A stretch of 64,000 nt of DNA from Sulfitobacter undariae (lineage in GTDB: Bacteria; Pseudomonadota; Alphaproteobacteria; Rhodobacterales; Rhodobacteraceae), in NCBI RefSeq assembly GCF_014196805.1, contig NZ_JACIEI010000005.1, positions 140,933 through 204,932 on the forward strand, given 5' to 3'. Made by a program: the position numbers and the translations under genes. The notes under the pieces are model-generated. The model was not told the DNA's origin and did no database searches. It worked only from the letters and a program-made list of their open reading frames with translations. The stretch's first letter is position 1; each line of letters begins with the position of its first letter. This document shows, piece after piece, positions 1-10,743 of the stretch.

Positions 1-93
1 GTTGTTGCAGTGGTCAACGGCAGTGATCTGGAGCTCGGGGACATCACTTTGATCCCCTACAGCACGGCCACGCATCTTGGGTTAACTGCCTGA
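1..93 (+). CDS. 3' end of an unidentified gene (partial)
   Basis: An open frame runs from the window edge to a TGA at 91-93, giving about 30 C-terminal residues ending in THLGLTA. The other two forward frames stop within the first 51 bases. In this family truB often precedes rpsO, but the visible tail does not resemble the usual TruB C-terminus, so I do not name it. It could also be a chance open frame. Confidence 0.35.
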   Translation, partial: VVAVVNGSDLELGDITLIPYSTATHLGLTA

Positions 94-261
94 TCCCGCC
101 TGTATCAGCTAGGCTGCAATGCAATAAGTATTTGCCAACTGAGTAAAACCCGCCTAAACGCCACAAATCGCCTGCAACTGTTGGCGATTCCTCCATGGGC
201 CTGCACTGGACGACATCCCGGGCTGCGCCATCTATTTTAACCTTTTGACAAGGAGACCCCG

Positions 262-531
262 ATGTCGATTACGAAAGAAGAAAAAGCCCGCTTGATGAGC
301 GAATTTGGTGCCAAAGAAGGCGATACAGGTTCCCCAGAAGTACAAGTGGCAGTTCTTAGCTCGCGCATCGCGACACTGACAGAGCACTTCAAAACACACA
401 AAAAAGACAACCACGGTCGCCGTGGCCTGTTGAAAATGGTTGCGACACGCCGCAAGCTTTTGGACTATGTTAAGTCCAAAGATGAGGCACGTTACCAAGA
501 CTTGATCAAACGTCTGGGCCTGCGCCGCTAA
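262..531 (+). CDS. rpsO: 30S ribosomal protein S15
   Basis: This is a full-length 89-residue S15, the usual length for the family. It binds 16S rRNA early in assembly of the 30S platform and contacts the 50S subunit. The protein starts [11 protein letters not shown] and carries the typical [11 protein letters not shown] stretch and the DNHGRRGLL region that contacts rRNA, ending in the basic tail RLGLRR. An AAGGAG ribosome binding site lies just upstream of the ATG. A strong terminator follows at about 560-595. The order rpsO then pnp (with genes in between here) is the classical arrangement in proteobacteria. S15 is autoregulated in several bacteria through its mRNA leader. The GC-rich block at about 185-235 could be such a leader, but I could not fold it convincingly. 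Confidence 0.98.
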   Translation: MSITKEEKARLMSEFGAKEGDTGSPEVQVAVLSSRIATLTEHFKTHKKDNHGRRGLLKMVATRRKLLDYVKSKDEARYQDLIKRLGLRR

Positions 532-559
532 GCGCCAGCCTGACATTTATGTTCGGTTT

Positions 560-596
560 AAACCGCGCCTTGTTTCACAGGGCGCGGTTTTTCTTT
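560..596 (+). terminator. Rho-independent terminator after rpsO
   Basis: A perfect 10-bp stem, AAACCGCGCC at 560-569 pairing with GGCGCGGTTT at 581-590, is followed by a T-rich run TTTTTCTTTT. It separates rpsO from the convergent amidase gene. Confidence 0.9.
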
Positions 597-612
597 TGCC
601 TATGGTCGTTTC

Positions 613-2004
613 TCAGGGCGTGACAACCTTGATGGCTTCGCCGCGCGCTTCAATCGCTTCTGCGGCATCCAGCAATATATCTTCACGGAAACGCCCGCCG
701 ATCAGCTGGGCGCCCAGCGGCACGCGGCCCATGTCACTTTTGCCAAATCCTGTAAATACCGACATCCCCGGCAAGCCCATCAGCGGCAAGCCCACTTGCG
801 TCAACTGGGCTTCGATCACGCGGGGAAAATCTTCGAGGTCCAGCAAATCAGGGAAAGGCGGCTCTGAGGAGACAGGGCAAATCAGAACGGGGTACTTGGC
901 CAAAAACGCCTGCCATTCGCGTAAAAAGCCCAAGCGCGCTTGCAGTGCGTCCAGTGTCTCATTCAGGTCGGGGACGGGGGTGAGCTGGTGCATTTCCGCC
1001 AGCACATGGTTGGCATCTGGATCGTCTTCTTGTGCAAATGCGGCCTGTGCGCCACGCGCCATTTCCGCCAGCCACAGTTGCGCCTGAAGGCGAGCAGGTT
1101 CGCGAAAGGGCGGGCAGTCGATTTCTTCGACCTGCCAACCTGCATCCACCAACCGTGCGGCAGCGTCACGCAACGCCCCTTCAACCAGCGGATCAGTTTG
1201 AAGGCCCTCGGGTGCTACACATAGCGCGGCACGGCGAGGGTAATCAGCGCCTTGTAGCGGCACGGCGCTGTGCCACGGATCACCCAGATCAACCTGTGAC
1301 ATCACGGCCAGCGATGTGCGCACATCGCGCACAGATCGCGCATGCGGACCCGATACCGCCATCAACTGCGCCCCAATATGCCGGTCTGCACTGGAGGGAT
1401 TCCACGCCGCCACACGGCCCAGCGTAGGGCGGATGCCCTGCAAGCCACAGGCATAAGCAGGATAGCGGATCGAGCCGCCAATATCCGTGCCATGGCCCAT
1501 CGCCCCGATGCCCGCCGCCGTGGCCGAAGCCGCGCCACCAGATGAGCCACCGGGCGTGATGCGCGGATTATGTGGATTTTTCGTATGCCCGTGCAGGGAG
1601 TTTCGCGTAAACCAGCGCAGCGAAAACGCAGGTGTATTTGTCCGCCCGACAATCACCGCCCCTGCATTGCGCAGATTCGAAACAACAGGGTTATCCATCT
1701 CCGCGATCAAGTCTTTCTGGATGCGCAGCCCGTTGGTGGTGGCAAAACCCTTTTGATCAACGTTCACTTTGGTGGTGATTGGCACACCCGCCAGCGGCCC
1801 CAGTTCCGCGCCACTTGCGCGTGCTGCATCAACAGCGTCGGCTGCTTTCAATGCAGCTTCATCGTCGCGTGCGACGACGGCGTTGATCGCGGGGTTCACG
1901 GCATCCATCCGCGCCAATGTGGCCTCTGTCACCTCCCTCGCTGTGATGCTGCCATCCTGTATCTGTGCCGCGATTGCGACACCGTCCAATTCCCAAAGCG
2001 CCAT
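613..2004 (-). CDS. amidase (amidase signature family)
   Basis: The product is a 463-residue amidase signature enzyme, which hydrolyses a carboxamide bond to an acid and ammonia. The Ser-cisSer-Lys triad is visible: Lys79 in ITTKVN, Ser154 in the GGSSGGA loop and the nucleophile Ser178 in GTDIGGSIR. The 24-residue spacing of the two serines is that of the family. The gene stands alone between rpsO and a small unknown gene, so the substrate cannot be inferred; the GatA role is unlikely without gatC/gatB neighbours. The start at 2004 is preferred because a GAGGAG lies 6 bases upstream of it. The in-frame ATG at 2010 sits directly against that site, and a longer start at 2037 has no such site. 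Confidence 0.88.
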   Translation of the reverse strand: MALWELDGVAIAAQIQDGSITAREVTEATLARMDAVNPAINAVVARDDEAALKAADAVDAARASGAELGPLAGVPITTKVNVDQKGFATTNGLRIQKDLIAEMDNPVVSNLRNAGAVIVGRTNTPAFSLRWFTRNSLHGHTKNPHNPRITPGGSSGGAASATAAGIGAMGHGTDIGGSIRYPAYACGLQGIRPTLGRVAAWNPSSADRHIGAQLMAVSGPHARSVRDVRTSLAVMSQVDLGDPWHSAVPLQGADYPRRAALCVAPEGLQTDPLVEGALRDAAARLVDAGWQVEEIDCPPFREPARLQAQLWLAEMARGAQAAFAQEDDPDANHVLAEMHQLTPVPDLNETLDALQARLGFLREWQAFLAKYPVLICPVSSEPPFPDLLDLEDFPRVIEAQLTQVGLPLMGLPGMSVFTGFGKSDMGRVPLGAQLIGGRFREDILLDAAEAIEARGEAIKVVTP

Positions 2005-2136
2005 CTTCATCTCCTCGTTTTTACGGCAGCTTTGCACGAAGCCTGTGCCCCGACAATCAAATCAAATAAAAAGCAATCTATTGAACTGTGTCGGTGCCCA
2101 CTTTATGGCCATAGGCCTACCTCAAAGGAATTTGCC

Positions 2137-2544
2137 ATGACCGACACGCCCGATGTTGCACAGTTGCTTGCCACTGCCGAAGCAATTGTAAACGATTCCA
2201 CGGCTGAAACTGCTGAAGTAGAAGCCGCAACTGTTGAGACAGTTTCCGCGTTTGAGGCGCGGTTGCAGCACCATTTCGCACGCGGCCCGTTCTTTGTGAA
2301 ACTCCGCAATCGCCTCAAGACTGAAGGGCATGACGACCTCGCGCAGGATGTGTACCACTATTATCTGGCTGCGAATGTGCTGAAACACGGCGGTGGGAAA
2401 AGCTATCGCGAGTTGGAGAAGCTGACGGATCAGCCGTTTACGCTTCAGGATGAAGAGGGCAAGGCGCTGATTGATGTCACGGCGGACGGTTTCCTGTCTG
2501 GTTTAGTAAACACACTTCGTCAGGCACATGCGTTTTTAGAATAA
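2137..2544 (+). CDS. hypothetical protein, 135 aa
   Basis: I do not recognise this protein. It is a soluble-looking 135-residue product with an acidic, Ala/Glu/Thr-rich N-terminal third (residues 1-45). A more conserved-looking remainder contains a [16 protein letters not shown] segment and [21 protein letters not shown]. It has no signal peptide or membrane segment. The ATG at 2137 has AAAGGA a few bases upstream. It lies between the divergent amidase gene and pnp, and coding bias matches the neighbours. The upstream extension of this frame overlaps the amidase gene and is not needed. Confidence 0.75.
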   Translation: MTDTPDVAQLLATAEAIVNDSTAETAEVEAATVETVSAFEARLQHHFARGPFFVKLRNRLKTEGHDDLAQDVYHYYLAANVLKHGGGKSYRELEKLTDQPFTLQDEEGKALIDVTADGFLSGLVNTLRQAHAFLE

Positions 2545-2728
2545 CCCTGATTGCAGCCTAGATAGCGCCTTAAACCACCATTCCCTTCCCATCGGCCTTA
2601 TTCTGCTGTACACGCCGCCCTATCGACTTGCCGGCGCCCGGACCTCAGCGCCGACCAAACAAGATACCGAGGTCAGGGGGAATACGCCCTCTACGCAAAT
2701 GGCCAACAGGCCTACACAGGAAACGATG

Positions 2729-4864
2729 ATGTTTAACGAAGTTAAAAAATCTATGCAGTGGGGCGAAGAGACGCTTACACTGGAAACAGGGAAAGTTGCG
2801 CGTCAAGCCGACGGTTCTGTCATTGCCACATATGGCGAGACATCCGTTATGGCAAACGTGACATTCGCACGTGCGCAAAAGCCGGGTCAGGACTTTTTCC
2901 CGCTGACCGTACACTACAACGAGAAATATTACGCCGCCGGTAAAATCCCAGGCGGCTTTTTCAAACGCGAAGCGCGTCCAACTGAAAAAGAAACACTGAC
3001 AAGCCGCCTGATCGACCGTCCGATCCGCCCGCTGTTTGTACCTGGCTTCAAAAACGAAGTTCTGGTGATGTGTACCGTTCTGTCCCACGATCTGGTGAAC
3101 GACCCCGACATGGTAGCAATGATTGCGGCTTCCGCAGCTTTGACCATCTCTGGCGCGCCATTCATGGGCCCGATCGCTGCTTGCCGCGTGGGTTATGAGG
3201 GCGGCAACTATGTGCTGAACCCTGAAATCGACGACATGCAAGACCTCAAGAACAACCCTGATCAGCGCCTTGATCTGGTTGTCGCCGGCACAAAAGATGC
3301 CGTGATGATGGTTGAATCCGAAGCATACGAGCTGACCGAAGAAGAGATGCTGGGTGCGGTTAAATTCGCCCATGATCAAATCCAGCCGGTTATCGACTTG
3401 ATCATTGATCTGGCCGAATCCGCTGCAAAAGAGCCGTTTGATTTCCAACCGGTTGATTACTCTGACCTCTCCGCAGCCGTTAAGGCCGCAGGCGAAGCAG
3501 ACATGCGCGCCGCCTTCGCAATCGGTGACAAGCAAGAGCGTACAGCAGCAGTTGCTGCCGCACGTGACGTGATCAAAGCAGCCCTGACCGAAGAGCAGCT
3601 GGCAGACAGCAACCTTGGTTCCGCGATGAAAGGCCTCGAAGCCTCCATCCTGCGTGGCGACGTTGTTAAAACCGGTGTACGTATCGATGGTCGTAAGACT
3701 GACGAAATCCGCGATATCGTTTCCCAGACTGGCATCCTGCCACGTACACACGGCTCTGCCCTGTTTACACGCGGTGAGACACAAGGTCTGGTTGTGACCA
3801 CATTGGGTACCGGAGACGACGAGCAGTTCATCGACGCGCTGCACGGCAACTTCAAATCCAACTTCTTGCTGCACTATAACTTCCCTCCCTATTCGGTTGG
3901 TGAAGTTGGTCGCGTAGGCCCTCCAGGCCGTCGTGAAATCGGTCACGGTAAACTTGCATGGCGCGCCCTTCAGGCCGTTCTGCCTGCCGCAACTGATTTC
4001 CCATACACGATCCGTGTTGTGTCCGAGATCACAGAATCCAACGGCTCCTCCTCCATGGCATCCGTTTGTGGTGGCTCCTTGTCGATGATGGATGCGGGCG
4101 TTCCGCTTAAATCCGCTGTTGCTGGTGTTGCTATGGGCCTGATCCTTGAGGAAAATGGCGAATACGCAATTCTGTCCGACATCTTGGGTGACGAAGACCA
4201 CCTCGGCGATATGGATTTCAAGGTTGCGGGTACTGAAAACGGTATCACGTCCTTGCAGATGGACATCAAGATCGCAGGCATTACGCCTGATATCATGGAA
4301 AAAGCATTGGCTCAGGCCAAAGCGGGCCGTTTGCACATCCTTGGTGAAATGGGCAAAGCTATCTCTGGCGCGCAGGAATTCTCTGTGCATGCTCCACGCA
4401 TCGAGACAATGCAGATCCCAACGGATAAAATCCGCGAAGTGATCGGTTCTGGCGGTAAAGTTATCCGCGAGATCGTCGAAGTGTCTGGCGCCAAAGTTGA
4501 TATCAACGACGAAGGCATCATCAAAATCGCATCCCCGAACGGCGAAGCGATCAAGAAAGCCTACGACATGATCTGGTCCATCGTGGCCGAGCCAGAAGAA
4601 GGTGCCGTTTATACCGGTACCGTTGTGAAGATCGTCGATTTCGGCGCCTTCGTGAACTTCTTTGGCAAGCGCGACGGTCTTGTTCACGTCTCCCAGATCG
4701 AAAACCGCCGCCTGAACCACCCTTCAGATGTTCTGAAAGAAGGTCAGGAAGTGAAAGTGAAGCTTTTGGGCTTTGACGATCGCGGCAAGGTTCGCCTGTC
4801 CATGAAAGTGGTCGATCAGGAAACTGGCGAAGAAGTAAAAGAAGAGCCGAAGTCGGAAGAATAA
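2729..4864 (+). CDS. pnp: polyribonucleotide nucleotidyltransferase (PNPase)
   Basis: PNPase degrades RNA 3'-to-5' by phosphorolysis and acts in the cytoplasmic RNA degradosome. At 711 residues it has the usual length. Two RNase PH-like halves are visible; the second carries [20 protein letters not shown] and MDIKIAGI. A helical linker lies between the halves. A KH domain follows ([10 protein letters not shown], about 560-615), then an S1 domain ([20 protein letters not shown], about 620-690), then an acidic tail. Two adjacent ATGs occur at 2726 and 2729; the second gives the family-typical MFNEVKKS start and a better 7-base spacing from AGGA. A terminator follows immediately. Confidence 0.98.
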   Translation: MFNEVKKSMQWGEETLTLETGKVARQADGSVIATYGETSVMANVTFARAQKPGQDFFPLTVHYNEKYYAAGKIPGGFFKREARPTEKETLTSRLIDRPIRPLFVPGFKNEVLVMCTVLSHDLVNDPDMVAMIAASAALTISGAPFMGPIAACRVGYEGGNYVLNPEIDDMQDLKNNPDQRLDLVVAGTKDAVMMVESEAYELTEEEMLGAVKFAHDQIQPVIDLIIDLAESAAKEPFDFQPVDYSDLSAAVKAAGEADMRAAFAIGDKQERTAAVAAARDVIKAALTEEQLADSNLGSAMKGLEASILRGDVVKTGVRIDGRKTDEIRDIVSQTGILPRTHGSALFTRGETQGLVVTTLGTGDDEQFIDALHGNFKSNFLLHYNFPPYSVGEVGRVGPPGRREIGHGKLAWRALQAVLPAATDFPYTIRVVSEITESNGSSSMASVCGGSLSMMDAGVPLKSAVAGVAMGLILEENGEYAILSDILGDEDHLGDMDFKVAGTENGITSLQMDIKIAGITPDIMEKALAQAKAGRLHILGEMGKAISGAQEFSVHAPRIETMQIPTDKIREVIGSGGKVIREIVEVSGAKVDINDEGIIKIASPNGEAIKKAYDMIWSIVAEPEEGAVYTGTVVKIVDFGAFVNFFGKRDGLVHVSQIENRRLNHPSDVLKEGQEVKVKLLGFDDRGKVRLSMKVVDQETGEEVKEEPKSEE

Positions 4865-4890
4865 TCTTCCCCTAGGTTCTGTCTGAACGA

Positions 4891-4927
4891 AAAGACTCCG
4901 GATGTAATGTCCGGGGTCTTTTTTTTA
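4891..4927 (+). terminator. Rho-independent terminator after pnp
   Basis: A stem of about 12 bp (AAGACTCCGGA pairing with the GTCCGGGGTCTT arm, with one G.T pair) is followed by eight T residues. It ends the pnp transcript. Confidence 0.9.
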
Positions 4928-5036
4928 ATTACAACAGGATCGTTGAGGTGTTGATCGCAGCATTTAGGGATAGCGGTAGGGGGTTAAAGCGCTAAACGGG
5001 CGGCTACTCTATACAAGACGCAGCGGCGAGGCGTGG

Positions 5037-5879
5037 TTATTCTTCCAGCGTATCGGCAGCGGGCGCTAGCGTGCCAGAATCGTCATCACCGTTTTCCGTT
5101 TGCGGCACGTCTTCGATCACGGGCAATTCAGGTAGGTCCTGCCCCTCTACAACACCGATGATGGGGCCTAGTGCGCCAAATCCAATGTCATTTCGCCCTA
5201 ATTCGGGCGCGCGCAGGCGGGAGACATTGCCATCAAAGTAAAGTGCATTGCGCAGCCCTAAATGGTCTCGAAAGAAGCTGCCAAAGGTGTGGAATGTCAC
5301 AGGGCTGTTCGAGATCACAAACACGGCCTTGGTGCCATCATCCGATGTCCCGACACCATTGCGAATGTAGCGGGAGGTAGAGCTGCGCAGGAAGCGCGGA
5401 TGCAATTCACCGTCGATTACCAGCATCGGGCCTGATTGCGTCGCACTGACGCAGTCAGGTGCTTCCTCAATATAACGCAATGTTTCGATCACATCGGCAC
5501 GGCGGTCACGCAGGCATAGCACACCGTTGGGCAGCAGGCCGAAATTGCCCGGCCCTGCATTGCTGATCACAGTCTGGGCTGTCTCGCCGTCTTCGATATA
5601 CAGGCCAACAGGGGCACGGTTGTCGTGGTACATGCCCGCATTTGTCGCAAAGCCGAGGGCAAAGCCCTGTTGTTCCAGTGCTGCGTTCAATGTGCCGAAA
5701 TAGCCGTAAGGCCGTTCTGTATCAGGTTCATACAAAAACAGCCGTAGCATGTCGCGGTTGAGGTCGACTTCACAGACCGCGTAATCCGTGCCGTCATACG
5801 GCTGAACCGTACAGGTCGCTGCCTCAAGACGAAAAGGCAGTAATAGGGCGACGCCCGTTATCACTGCCCATAGTTTCAT
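5037..5879 (-). CDS. exported phosphodiester glycosidase-like protein (DUF2233)
   Basis: The product is a 280-residue protein with an N-terminal signal peptide (MKLWAVITGVALLLPFRLEA, cleavage likely near residue 20). The core matches the DUF2233 / NAGPA-type phosphodiester glycosidase fold, with features such as FATNAGMYHDN, PVGLYIEDG, SGPMLVIDGE, RNGVGTSDDG and YFDGNVSRL. Relatives of mammalian NAGPA hydrolyse N-acetylglucosamine-phosphodiester bonds; the bacterial substrate is not known. It starts with ATGA coupling to the rbfA stop, so the two are co-transcribed. The C-terminal 40 residues are acidic and low in complexity. Confidence 0.82.
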   Translation of the reverse strand: MKLWAVITGVALLLPFRLEAATCTVQPYDGTDYAVCEVDLNRDMLRLFLYEPDTERPYGYFGTLNAALEQQGFALGFATNAGMYHDNRAPVGLYIEDGETAQTVISNAGPGNFGLLPNGVLCLRDRRADVIETLRYIEEAPDCVSATQSGPMLVIDGELHPRFLRSSTSRYIRNGVGTSDDGTKAVFVISNSPVTFHTFGSFFRDHLGLRNALYFDGNVSRLRAPELGRNDIGFGALGPIIGVVEGQDLPELPVIEDVPQTENGDDDSGTLAPAADTLEE

Positions 5880-6307
5880 ACGTTTGGGGTCTCGTCGTCA
5901 TCTGGCGCATCCGCATCGCGGCGCACAATATCCTGTGACAACATCCGGCTGGTTTCGTCCATTTGGTCAAAAGTCATGTCCAATTGGAAACGTAACTCGG
6001 GTGCGAATTTCAGCGTGAGCCTTTTTGCAACCATCCTGCGCAACTCGTAATTGTTGCGAGCCAGCATTTTAAGCACGTCTTCTTTGCCGATCCCGCCCAA
6101 GGGCAGCACATACACCGTTGCGATGCGCAGGTCATTCGACATGCGCACTTCGCCCACGGTGATGGACATGCGGTTCAGCTCGGGATCGTGAACATCGCCA
6201 CGTGCAAGGATTTCGCTTAACGCGCGGCGGGTTGTCTCGCCTACACGCAGTTGCCGTTGAGTGGGGCCAGCGCCCCCATGAGATTTGTTCTTTGCCATAC
6301 TCCCCAT
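5876..6307 (-). CDS. rbfA: 30S ribosome-binding factor RbfA
   Basis: RbfA helps late maturation of the 16S rRNA 5' end and cold adaptation. This is a 143-residue version with the family KH-like core: RQLRVGETTRRALSEIL near the N-terminus, ITVGEVRMSNDLRIATVYV in the middle and the KRLTLKFAPELRFQLD segment. It ends in an Asp-rich tail. An alternative start is the ATG at 6298 (MAKNKS), three codons in, next to a GGGGAG that is close for either choice. The stop overlaps the start of the DUF2233 gene. It is divergent from dapB. Confidence 0.95.
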   Translation of the reverse strand: MGSMAKNKSHGGAGPTQRQLRVGETTRRALSEILARGDVHDPELNRMSITVGEVRMSNDLRIATVYVLPLGGIGKEDVLKMLARNNYELRRMVAKRLTLKFAPELRFQLDMTFDQMDETSRMLSQDIVRRDADAPDDDETPNV

Positions 6308-6386
6308 CTATGCGCTCTGAACTTCTTTGCCAAGCGGCTGCGCGCAGGCTACACCTCTGAACAACTTATTAAGCGAGGTGCAGCGC

Positions 6387-7202
6387 ATGACACAGACAAC
6401 AGGTATCACAATTACAGGGGTTTCAGGCCGCATGGGCCAGATGTTGGTGCAGCAGGTTGCCACCAATCCCAAAGCGCACCTTGTCGGTGCGGTTGAGCGC
6501 GCAGGGCATGACTGGATTGGTCAGGACTTGGGGCAGGTGATGGGCGGCGCTGCAAATGGTGTGATTGTCACAGCCGATGCTGCCGCAGCCATGATAGAGG
6601 CTGATGCGGTGATAGATTTTACTGCGCCCCTTGCCACATTGGCTTTTGCTGCCGTGGCTGCGGATGCGGGCATTGTGCATGTGATTGGCACCACAGGGAT
6701 GAGCGCGGATGAAATCGCCCAGCTCTCGTTGCCTGCCAAGCGTTCGGTGATTGTGCGTGCGGGTAACATGAGCCTCGGCGTGAATTTGCTTACGCAGCTG
6801 ACGCGCAAGGTCGCTGCGGCGCTGGATGAAGATTTTGACATCGAAATCATCGAATCGCACCATAATCAGAAAGTGGATGCGCCTTCAGGCACGGCCTTGA
6901 TGCTGGGCGAAGCCGCCGCCGAAGGGCGCGGGGTGGCGCTGGCGGATGTAAGCGATTCGGGCCGTGACGGGATCACAGGGGCACGCAAACGCGGCGATAT
7001 CGGCTTTTCTGCCATTCGCGGGGGTGACATTGTGGGCGAACATGACGTGATGTTCGCTGGCGCAGGCGAGCGGATTGTCTTACGACACATCGCCTCTGAT
7101 CGCGCAGTGTTTGCGCGTGGGGCGCTCAAGGCGGCGCTGTGGGGACAGGGCCGCAGCCCGGGCGAATATGATATGCTGGATGTATTGGGCCTGAACGGCT
7201 GA
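6387..7202 (+). CDS. dapB: 4-hydroxy-tetrahydrodipicolinate reductase
   Basis: DapB makes tetrahydrodipicolinate with NAD(P)H in the lysine/diaminopimelate pathway. The 271-residue protein has the nucleotide-binding GVSGRMGQ at the N-terminus, the IDFTAP and GTTGMS loops, and the catalytic and substrate-binding [15 protein letters not shown] region. The start at 6387 follows GAGGTG by 6 bases; a longer in-frame extension to 6327 reaches towards the rbfA promoter and is not needed. It is read divergently from rbfA across about 80 bases. Confidence 0.97.
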   Translation: MTQTTGITITGVSGRMGQMLVQQVATNPKAHLVGAVERAGHDWIGQDLGQVMGGAANGVIVTADAAAAMIEADAVIDFTAPLATLAFAAVAADAGIVHVIGTTGMSADEIAQLSLPAKRSVIVRAGNMSLGVNLLTQLTRKVAAALDEDFDIEIIESHHNQKVDAPSGTALMLGEAAAEGRGVALADVSDSGRDGITGARKRGDIGFSAIRGGDIVGEHDVMFAGAGERIVLRHIASDRAVFARGALKAALWGQGRSPGEYDMLDVLGLNG

Positions 7203-7230
7203 AACGGCGGAGAAAAAACCGCCTAAACAG

Positions 7231-7464
7231 TTAAAAATCGACAGCGATGCCCTTTTTCTCCCAATCGCCATAGCGCACAGCCTCTGGCCCGTCGCGGCCT
7301 CCCAGTTCGGGGGGCAAATCCAAATCTTGGCTGTTCGCGCGGCGCTCTGCGGCTTCGGCCAAGGCGCGCAAGGCGGCAGGCGGCAGATCGGGTTCTGGCA
7401 CTGGCGTAGGGGGAATCGGATTGTCAGGTACGGGTGGTTCTTTGGGTGTCGGGTTCTTGACCAT
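7231..7464 (-). CDS. DUF1674 family protein (SDH assembly factor 4-like)
   Basis: This is a 77-residue protein with a Pro-rich N-terminus (residues 3-30). Its C-terminal motif, GRDGPEAVRYGDWEKKG ending IAVDF, is the DUF1674 / SDHAF4 signature. The eukaryotic relative protects the flavoprotein of succinate dehydrogenase during assembly; the same role is likely but unproven here. The start at 7464 has AAGGA 7 bases upstream. The frame continues further upstream but would overlap the divergent rsmB. It converges with dapB. Confidence 0.85.
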   Translation of the reverse strand: MVKNPTPKEPPVPDNPIPPTPVPEPDLPPAALRALAEAAERRANSQDLDLPPELGGRDGPEAVRYGDWEKKGIAVDF

Positions 7465-7549
7465 GGGGCGTTCCTTTATCAACTCTCTCTTGATATACGG
7501 CGCTGCTTGCCCCAGACAACCGTAAGCCTGCCAAAAGAAAGCCCGCATT

Positions 7550-8821
7550 ATGTCAGACACCGGCGTTGCCGCACGTAAATCCGCTGTATTCCTTCTCGAT
7601 GAGATATTGGGGGAGGGGAAATTAATGTCGGAACTGCTCGGCGCAGGTGTGCTGGACCGATTACCGCCTGATGACCGCGCCCGTGCCCAACGCCTGGCGC
7701 AGGATACTTTGCGCGGCTTGGAACGTGCGGATCGCATTTTGCAAAAGCACCTTAATAAATACCCGCCGCTGACCGTCCGCAATGCGCTACGCATCGGCAC
7801 GGTTGAGCTGTGCACCGGCGGTGCCGCGCATGGTGTCGTGAATGCGATGGTATCAGTCGTGTCGGGCGATCGCCATTTGAGCCACCTCAAAGGTCTCACC
7901 AATGCGGTTTTGCGCAAAGTCGCCGCTGAAGGGCCAGAAGCATGGACCGCCCGCCGCGCCCCGCGTTTGCCGAAATGGCTGCGCGGACCGTTGGTTGAGG
8001 CGTGGGGCGCTGATGCGATGGCCGCCATGGAGACCGTACATTTCAACGGTGCGCCGCTAGATCTCACTGCCAAAGGTGATCCCGCTGAACTGGCGGAACG
8101 TCTGGGTGGCACGTTGCTGCCGACGGGGTCCGTGCGTCTGTATGACGGTGGTCAGGTTTCTGCCATGGAAGGTTTCGCTGAGGGCGATTGGTGGGTGCAA
8201 GACGCCGCCGCGGCCCTTCCCGCCAAGATTTTAAACGCGCAACCATGCGAGGTGGTTGTTGATCTATGTGCCGCACCAGGCGGTAAAACCATGCAACTTG
8301 CCGCTACAGGCGCCGAAGTGCGCGCCGTGGATGACAGTCACTCACGGATGCAGCGGGTGAAGGAAAACCTGACGCGCACAGGTTTGACTGCGCGGACCTT
8401 CATCAAAGACGCCCGCCAGTTTCAGGGCGAATTTGACGCGATCTTGCTGGATGCGCCCTGCTCGGCCACAGGGACGATTCGCCGTCACCCTGATTTGCCT
8501 CACGCCAAAGATGGATCGGATTTCGGTGCGTTGATGGAGCTGCAAGAAGAAATGCTGGATCACGCTTGGTCGATGCTCAAGCCGGGGGGGCGGATGGTCT
8601 TTTGTACCTGTAGCCTGTTGCCCGACGAAGGCGAGGTGCAGATCGACGAGGCGCTTGAACGCCACGGCGACATGACCGTGGACCGCGACGCGCTGAATAT
8701 TGCAGGGATTGATCCGGCTTGGATATCCTCTGAAGGTGGATTGCGGTTGCGCCCAGATTTCTGGGCCGAGCAAGGCGGCATGGACGGATTTTATATCGTT
8801 TGTCTGCGTAAATCTGGTTAA
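7550..8821 (+). CDS. rsmB: RsmB/Sun-family 16S rRNA (cytosine-C5) methyltransferase
   Basis: This 423-residue protein has an N-terminal NusB-like helical domain (about 1-140). A SAM-dependent RNA m5C methyltransferase domain follows. The SAM site reads LCAAPGGKTMQLA, and the two catalytic-site cysteines lie in LDAPCSATGT and FCTCSLLPDEGE. The NusB-like domain plus the length point to RsmB rather than RsmF or NSUN types. The ribosome binding site is weak. The heparinase-like gene and purH follow in the same direction. Confidence 0.93.
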   Translation: MSDTGVAARKSAVFLLDEILGEGKLMSELLGAGVLDRLPPDDRARAQRLAQDTLRGLERADRILQKHLNKYPPLTVRNALRIGTVELCTGGAAHGVVNAMVSVVSGDRHLSHLKGLTNAVLRKVAAEGPEAWTARRAPRLPKWLRGPLVEAWGADAMAAMETVHFNGAPLDLTAKGDPAELAERLGGTLLPTGSVRLYDGGQVSAMEGFAEGDWWVQDAAAALPAKILNAQPCEVVVDLCAAPGGKTMQLAATGAEVRAVDDSHSRMQRVKENLTRTGLTARTFIKDARQFQGEFDAILLDAPCSATGTIRRHPDLPHAKDGSDFGALMELQEEMLDHAWSMLKPGGRMVFCTCSLLPDEGEVQIDEALERHGDMTVDRDALNIAGIDPAWISSEGGLRLRPDFWAEQGGMDGFYIVCLRKSG

Positions 8822-8972
8822 AGCGACGAGGCTAAAGGTTGTCCGCAGGTTTTGCAGGCAGCCTATCGCCGAAATGCAATGGAGCAGCTGGTTGAGCCAG
8901 AAAAAACGATGACTCCGCCCGATGGGTGCAATAGACTTCCACAAGCGCCAAGAGAGCGCATAGGCAGAGCAC

Positions 8973-10727
8973 ATGACCCAAGTTTCACAATTTAGCGCGT
9001 TCCGGACGCGTGTTTTGAATAGGTTGCACGCCCGTGCAGCAACACGCGCACGTGGACAGGTGCGCGGATTCGTGTCGTCGCCAGAGCCGCGCACAATCGG
9101 GTCATTTGCACGCGGGCGTCAGTTGTCTGCTGGGAACTTCTTGTTTGCGGGCAGTCTGCTCGTGGCGCCTAATCAGTCGCCATGGAAGCTGGATGCGCCT
9201 GATGCGGCTTTTGCGCAGGCATTGCATGGATTTGCATGGATGGATGATTTGGCTGCGGTGAGTGACAATGCGTCACGCAACGCCGCGCAAAGCTGGTTGT
9301 GGCAATGGATTGATCTGTACGGCGGAGGGGGTGGTCCCGGGTGGACCCCTGATTTAACGGGTCGGCGATTGATCCGCTGGATTAACCACGCATTGTTTGT
9401 CCTGCGTGGTGTGGGTGAAAATGCCCCTGACAGCGATGCCTTTTATCGCTCGTTGGTACAGCAAACCAAATTTCTTTCCAAACGTTGGCACGCAGCCACA
9501 CCCGGACTTGCGCGGTTTGAAGCGCTGACAGGGCTGATCTATGCGGGTCTGTCTTTGGAGGGGCTAGAGTCTCTTGCTGATCCCGCCGTCAAAGCGTTGG
9601 CGCATGAATGTGAGGTTCAGATCGACGCCCAAGGCGGGGTGCCGACACGTAATCCAGAAGAATTGCTGCATGTTTTCACCTTGCTGACATGGGCCGCTGC
9701 GGCGTTGTCTGATGCGGGGCGCGGCACGCCGCAGGCGCATTTGGCCGCTATTGACCGCATCGCGCCGACGCTGCGCACGCTGCGCCACTCTGATGGTGGG
9801 CTCGCGCGGTTTCATGGGGGCGGCCGCGGTGCCGAGGGATGGCTGGATCACGCGCTTGCTGCGTCGGGTGTGCGTGGGGGGCAACCAGAAGGGCTGTCGA
9901 TGGGCTATGCCCGCCTGTCTGCGGGCCGCACTAGCGTTATTATCGATGCCAGCCCGCCTCCGGGTGGCGCGGCCTCTGCTGCGGCCCATGCATCTACTTT
10001 GGCGTTTGAGCTGACATCGGGGCGGCGTCCGTTGATTGTAAACTGTGGTTCGGGCGCTTCCTTTGGTCTAGATTGGCGGCGGGCGGGCCGCGCGACGCCT
10101 TCGCATTCGGCTTTGGTGCTGGGGGGCTATTCCAGCGCCCGTCTGGACACGACTGACAGCCGTACTGGCGTTGAGGCATTGATTGACGGGCCGACTTATG
10201 TGCCTGTCGAAATCGCCCAAGTCAGTGACGGCATCAAGTTCCAAGGGGGCCATGACGGCTATGTCCTGACTCATGGGCTGACCCATGCACGCACGCTGGA
10301 ATTGACCAACGATGGTCGCGCTGTGGCAGGCGAAGACATGCTGCTCGCATTGGAAGAGTCTGGAAAACGCCGCTTTGACCGTGCGCTGGATCGTACAACG
10401 CTAAAAGGTATCGGGTTTGAGCTCCGCTTTCATTTGCACCCAGAGGTAGATGCGACGCTGGATTTAGGCGGCGCTGCCGTTTCGATGGCGCTAAAGTCTG
10501 GCGAAATATGGGTTTTTCGCCATGATGGCACTGCTAAATTGACAGTGGAACCAGGTGCTTATCTGGAGGCGACACGCCTTAAACCCCGCGCCGCATTACA
10601 GATTGTTCTGACCGGACGTGCAATTAATCCCCAAACACGGGTCCGCTGGTCCTTGTCCAAAGCGCAGGAAACTGCGATTGGCGTGCGTGATTTGGAACGG
10701 GATGACCCGTATCTTGACGACGAATGA
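8973..10727 (+). CDS. heparinase II/III family protein
   Basis: The 584-residue protein has an (alpha/alpha) helical toroid N-terminal half ([38 protein letters not shown]). A beta-rich heparinase II/III-like C-terminal half carries [25 protein letters not shown] and [20 protein letters not shown]. Family members are polysaccharide lyases. No secretion signal is obvious, and the substrate is unknown. It sits 17 bases before purH, an arrangement I associate with Rhodobacteraceae. The sense of the pairing with purine synthesis is unclear. Confidence 0.82.
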   Translation: MTQVSQFSAFRTRVLNRLHARAATRARGQVRGFVSSPEPRTIGSFARGRQLSAGNFLFAGSLLVAPNQSPWKLDAPDAAFAQALHGFAWMDDLAAVSDNASRNAAQSWLWQWIDLYGGGGGPGWTPDLTGRRLIRWINHALFVLRGVGENAPDSDAFYRSLVQQTKFLSKRWHAATPGLARFEALTGLIYAGLSLEGLESLADPAVKALAHECEVQIDAQGGVPTRNPEELLHVFTLLTWAAAALSDAGRGTPQAHLAAIDRIAPTLRTLRHSDGGLARFHGGGRGAEGWLDHALAASGVRGGQPEGLSMGYARLSAGRTSVIIDASPPPGGAASAAAHASTLAFELTSGRRPLIVNCGSGASFGLDWRRAGRATPSHSALVLGGYSSARLDTTDSRTGVEALIDGPTYVPVEIAQVSDGIKFQGGHDGYVLTHGLTHARTLELTNDGRAVAGEDMLLALEESGKRRFDRALDRTTLKGIGFELRFHLHPEVDATLDLGGAAVSMALKSGEIWVFRHDGTAKLTVEPGAYLEATRLKPRAALQIVLTGRAINPQTRVRWSLSKAQETAIGVRDLERDDPYLDDE

Positions 10728-10743
10728 CCAAAGGAGCCCTGCC

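Noticed and set aside
2645..4720. A 691-codon open frame antisense to pnp
   Set aside because: It lies wholly within pnp in the opposite direction, has low-complexity Cys/His/Phe-rich composition and no family features. It follows from pnp's codon bias avoiding stops on the other strand.
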